Assembly (NCBI RefSeq): GCF_002078875.1
Contig: NC_034410.1
Location: 98,230,384 to 98,294,383 of the forward strand
Direction of reading: 5' to 3'
Source: Numida meleagris
Lineage: Eukaryota; Chordata; Aves; Galliformes; Numididae
DNA: 64,000 bases
Shown here: positions 62,264 to 64,000 of the stretch, one piece after another
How the letters are laid out: the number at the start of each line of letters is the position of its first letter
How positions within the stretch are numbered: the stretch's first letter is position 1
Translations under genes and position numbers: made by a program
The notes under the pieces: generated by a model
Databases searched by the model: none
What the model saw: the letters and a program-made list of their open reading frames with translations, nothing else
What the model was told of the DNA's origin: nothing

Positions 62264-63830
62264 GATGCCAGCGCAGAGCTGGACTGGAGATCTTCAAGGA
62301 GTGAAGGTGTCTCTTGTAATGGCCCTGGAGTAGACTGGCCTCAAAGCTTTGCCAGGGCCAGAGCAGTTTGTGGGTCAAGAAGGTAATCAACTTTCTGCGT
62401 CTTTTCCGTTCTCTTTTCCCTCTTGCATTAAGGATATCCTTGGACAGAAAAGAAGCTAATTATTCATAAAGTTGGAAACATTGTTTTTTCTAAGAGCTTT
62501 GAAAAAAATCTCCTATTAATCTAATTCTTAGATGCTAAAGAAGTATTTTAATTTATTGTGCTTATCTCTAATTTATTCTACTTCACTTTGGTAGAATAAA
62601 ACAATTGAGAACCGAAGTTTTTTGTATGTATGAATACTGAACATCAGTCTTCACCTTACTGAAGAGGTGTTAGCTTTTTCCAGGCAGACCATATTTCTCA
62701 AGCTGTTTGCTAATTCTACACTTGGTTTGCATTTGTGCTAATTTCCGCAGTAAAGAACTCAGATTTAGAGGCTTCTTGGTCCCCCTGGAACTTCTAAAAA
62801 AAATTGGATACCACATTTGTTACAGTCCTCAGTTGCCCTGGGTTTCTTAAACCAGAGGTTCTGTAGCACTGTTATTAATTCAGCTATTTCATCCTTGAGA
62901 TCTCTTGGAACTCTTGGGAGGACACAATCCAGGACTGGCAATTTGTTTTACTGTTCATTTTGTCAGTTTCACAGCTTTTCCTGCAGTCACTTCAACTTCA
63001 GACAGGCCCTTTGCTGAGCACTCTCCAAGAAGGAAGAATTTCTCTTCTTTTCTGCAGGGAAAGAATCTAAGGTAAAGGTTTTGTGAAGCATCAAATCCTG
63101 ATGATCCAGTGTCCCTACTAACTGCTCCCTACGTTTCTCCTCCTGATATGTTTGAAGGATTTAGTATGAGTTTTTATTTCAAACTCTGTTTTTATCTGCT
63201 TTATTTTTATTTTACATTTGATATGCCTGAGTTTTCTTCATTCACTTTCTTATATCATCTTTTTGAAAGCTATTTTCCTGATTATAGCAAGTTCCTTTCC
63301 TTGCCATTCTGTCTTTCTCTCATCTCTATTCAAGCCCTTCACGATAGAATGCAATACACATATAACCTACAAGAGTTTAAAATTCTTAGCTCTTCCTTTC
63401 GGTCTCCTTTTTCACATGCCTTTTCATTTTCATATAATTGTTTCTTTATGACTTCATGAATGACTTGTTCAGATGTGTAATCCTATTGTAAGTAAAAAGA
63501 AAACTGTATGAGGCCACAAATTATGTTTTCTCCCTCAGCATCAATACCCATATGCTAACACTAATAAAATTCAACAGAAATTAATTAGATGACTTTTTGA
63601 GTGGTGGTTGCATCAGTGATGATAGAGAATTATAGTCTAGATGAGATCTCCAGCTCAGGAAGTTGTTACCTAATTGCTGGAAACTAAGATGGTGTACCAA
63701 GGGAAATAGTACTTGTTATGTGTTCTCCATCATACATATATCTCTCCAAGAATACCAATGACTTTTCAAGATATCGAAGCAAGTAATTTTTTTTGGCATA
63801 ACTCCATATGCTTGGAAAAACTTATCCAAA
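62264..63830. other. Non-coding DNA
   Basis: AT- and pyrimidine-rich. Open frames at 63109-63459 (plus, 116 codons, Phe/Ser/Leu-rich) are what T-rich DNA gives by chance. No repeat is recognised. Confidence 0.5.
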
Positions 63831-63986
63831 AGAGTGGTCGAGCAACCTGGAGGTGTTCAAGAAAAGTGTAGAAATGGCACTGAGGAACACGGTTTAGTGG
63901 AAACATTGCCAGTAGGTGGATGGTTGAACTAGATATCTTAGAAGTCTTCTCCAACCTTACTGATGCTACGATTCTGTGATTCTATA
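63831..63986 (+). mobile_element. CR1 LINE 3' end, plus strand, internally deleted
   Basis: It reads 'agagtggtcgagcaacctggaggtgttcaagaaaagt', then 'gaggaacacggtttagtgg', 'ggatggttgaactagat' and the tail TACGATTCTGTGATTCTATA. A usual CR1 segment between 'gtcg' and 'cctggaggtgttcaag' is shortened, so it has an internal deletion besides 5' truncation. Confidence 0.9.
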
Positions 63987-64000
63987 AATCCATTAAAAAG

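Noticed and set aside
1..64000. tRNA, rRNA, snRNA genes and CRISPR arrays
   Set aside because: I looked for internal promoter boxes, GTTC-type T-loops, snRNA starts and regularly spaced repeats and found none that I can support.

Overview
This window looks like nuclear DNA of a galliform bird (chicken, turkey, quail or a close relative). The evidence is the repeat complement: nine or more 5'-truncated CR1 LINE 3' ends with the bird-type octamer-like tail (ATTCTATGATTCTAT), an internally deleted mariner of the Galluhop type, a Charlie-type hAT element, and one solo endogenous-retrovirus LTR. Most of the remaining sequence is AT-rich, has stops in all frames, and reads as intron or intergenic DNA. 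There is no operon structure, no rRNA or tRNA, and no CRISPR array. Layout: 1-3.3 kb is unique DNA with one old CR1 remnant. 3.27-4.24 kb holds a CR1 fragment and a CpG-rich solo LTR, both on the minus strand. 4.2-22.3 kb is mostly featureless apart from a long pyrimidine tract at 7.0 kb. 22.3-23.06 kb is a GC- and CpG-rich patch containing the best protein-coding candidate: a minus-strand first exon with a strong Kozak ATG, 41 codons and a consensus splice donor. The rest of that gene would lie to the left or outside the window. 24.7 and 27.3 kb carry CR1 fragments. 28.1 kb has an exact-unit 68-bp tandem duplication. 34.79-36.19 kb is a nested pair: a hAT (Charlie-like) transposon with 8-bp target-site duplications, a terminal-domain transposase relic, and a 0.55-kb Galluhop mariner inside it. 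36.2-48.4 kb is mostly featureless. From 48.48 to about 58.0 kb there are several short, frame-disrupted stretches on the plus strand that look protein-like. They include a P-loop-like PGAGKTQ, an exon-like 159-bp block flanked by a polypyrimidine/AG acceptor and a CAG|GTAAGA donor, and several frame-shifted open blocks. My tentative reading is a decayed gene, possibly an NTPase or helicase, interrupted by CR1 insertions at 50.15-50.81 and 56.78-57.01 kb. I could not name the family. 58.9-59.25 and 63.83-63.99 kb are CR1 again. How it fits together: apart from the putative first exon and the relic, the window is a record of transposon insertion and decay. The minus-strand exon with its CpG-rich leader and clustered CTGTCAGGA motifs is the main candidate for living regulatory or coding DNA. 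The 48.5-58 kb relic is the main candidate for an undescribed or lost gene. No sequence search was possible, so family names for repeats come from recognition of diagnostic ends.
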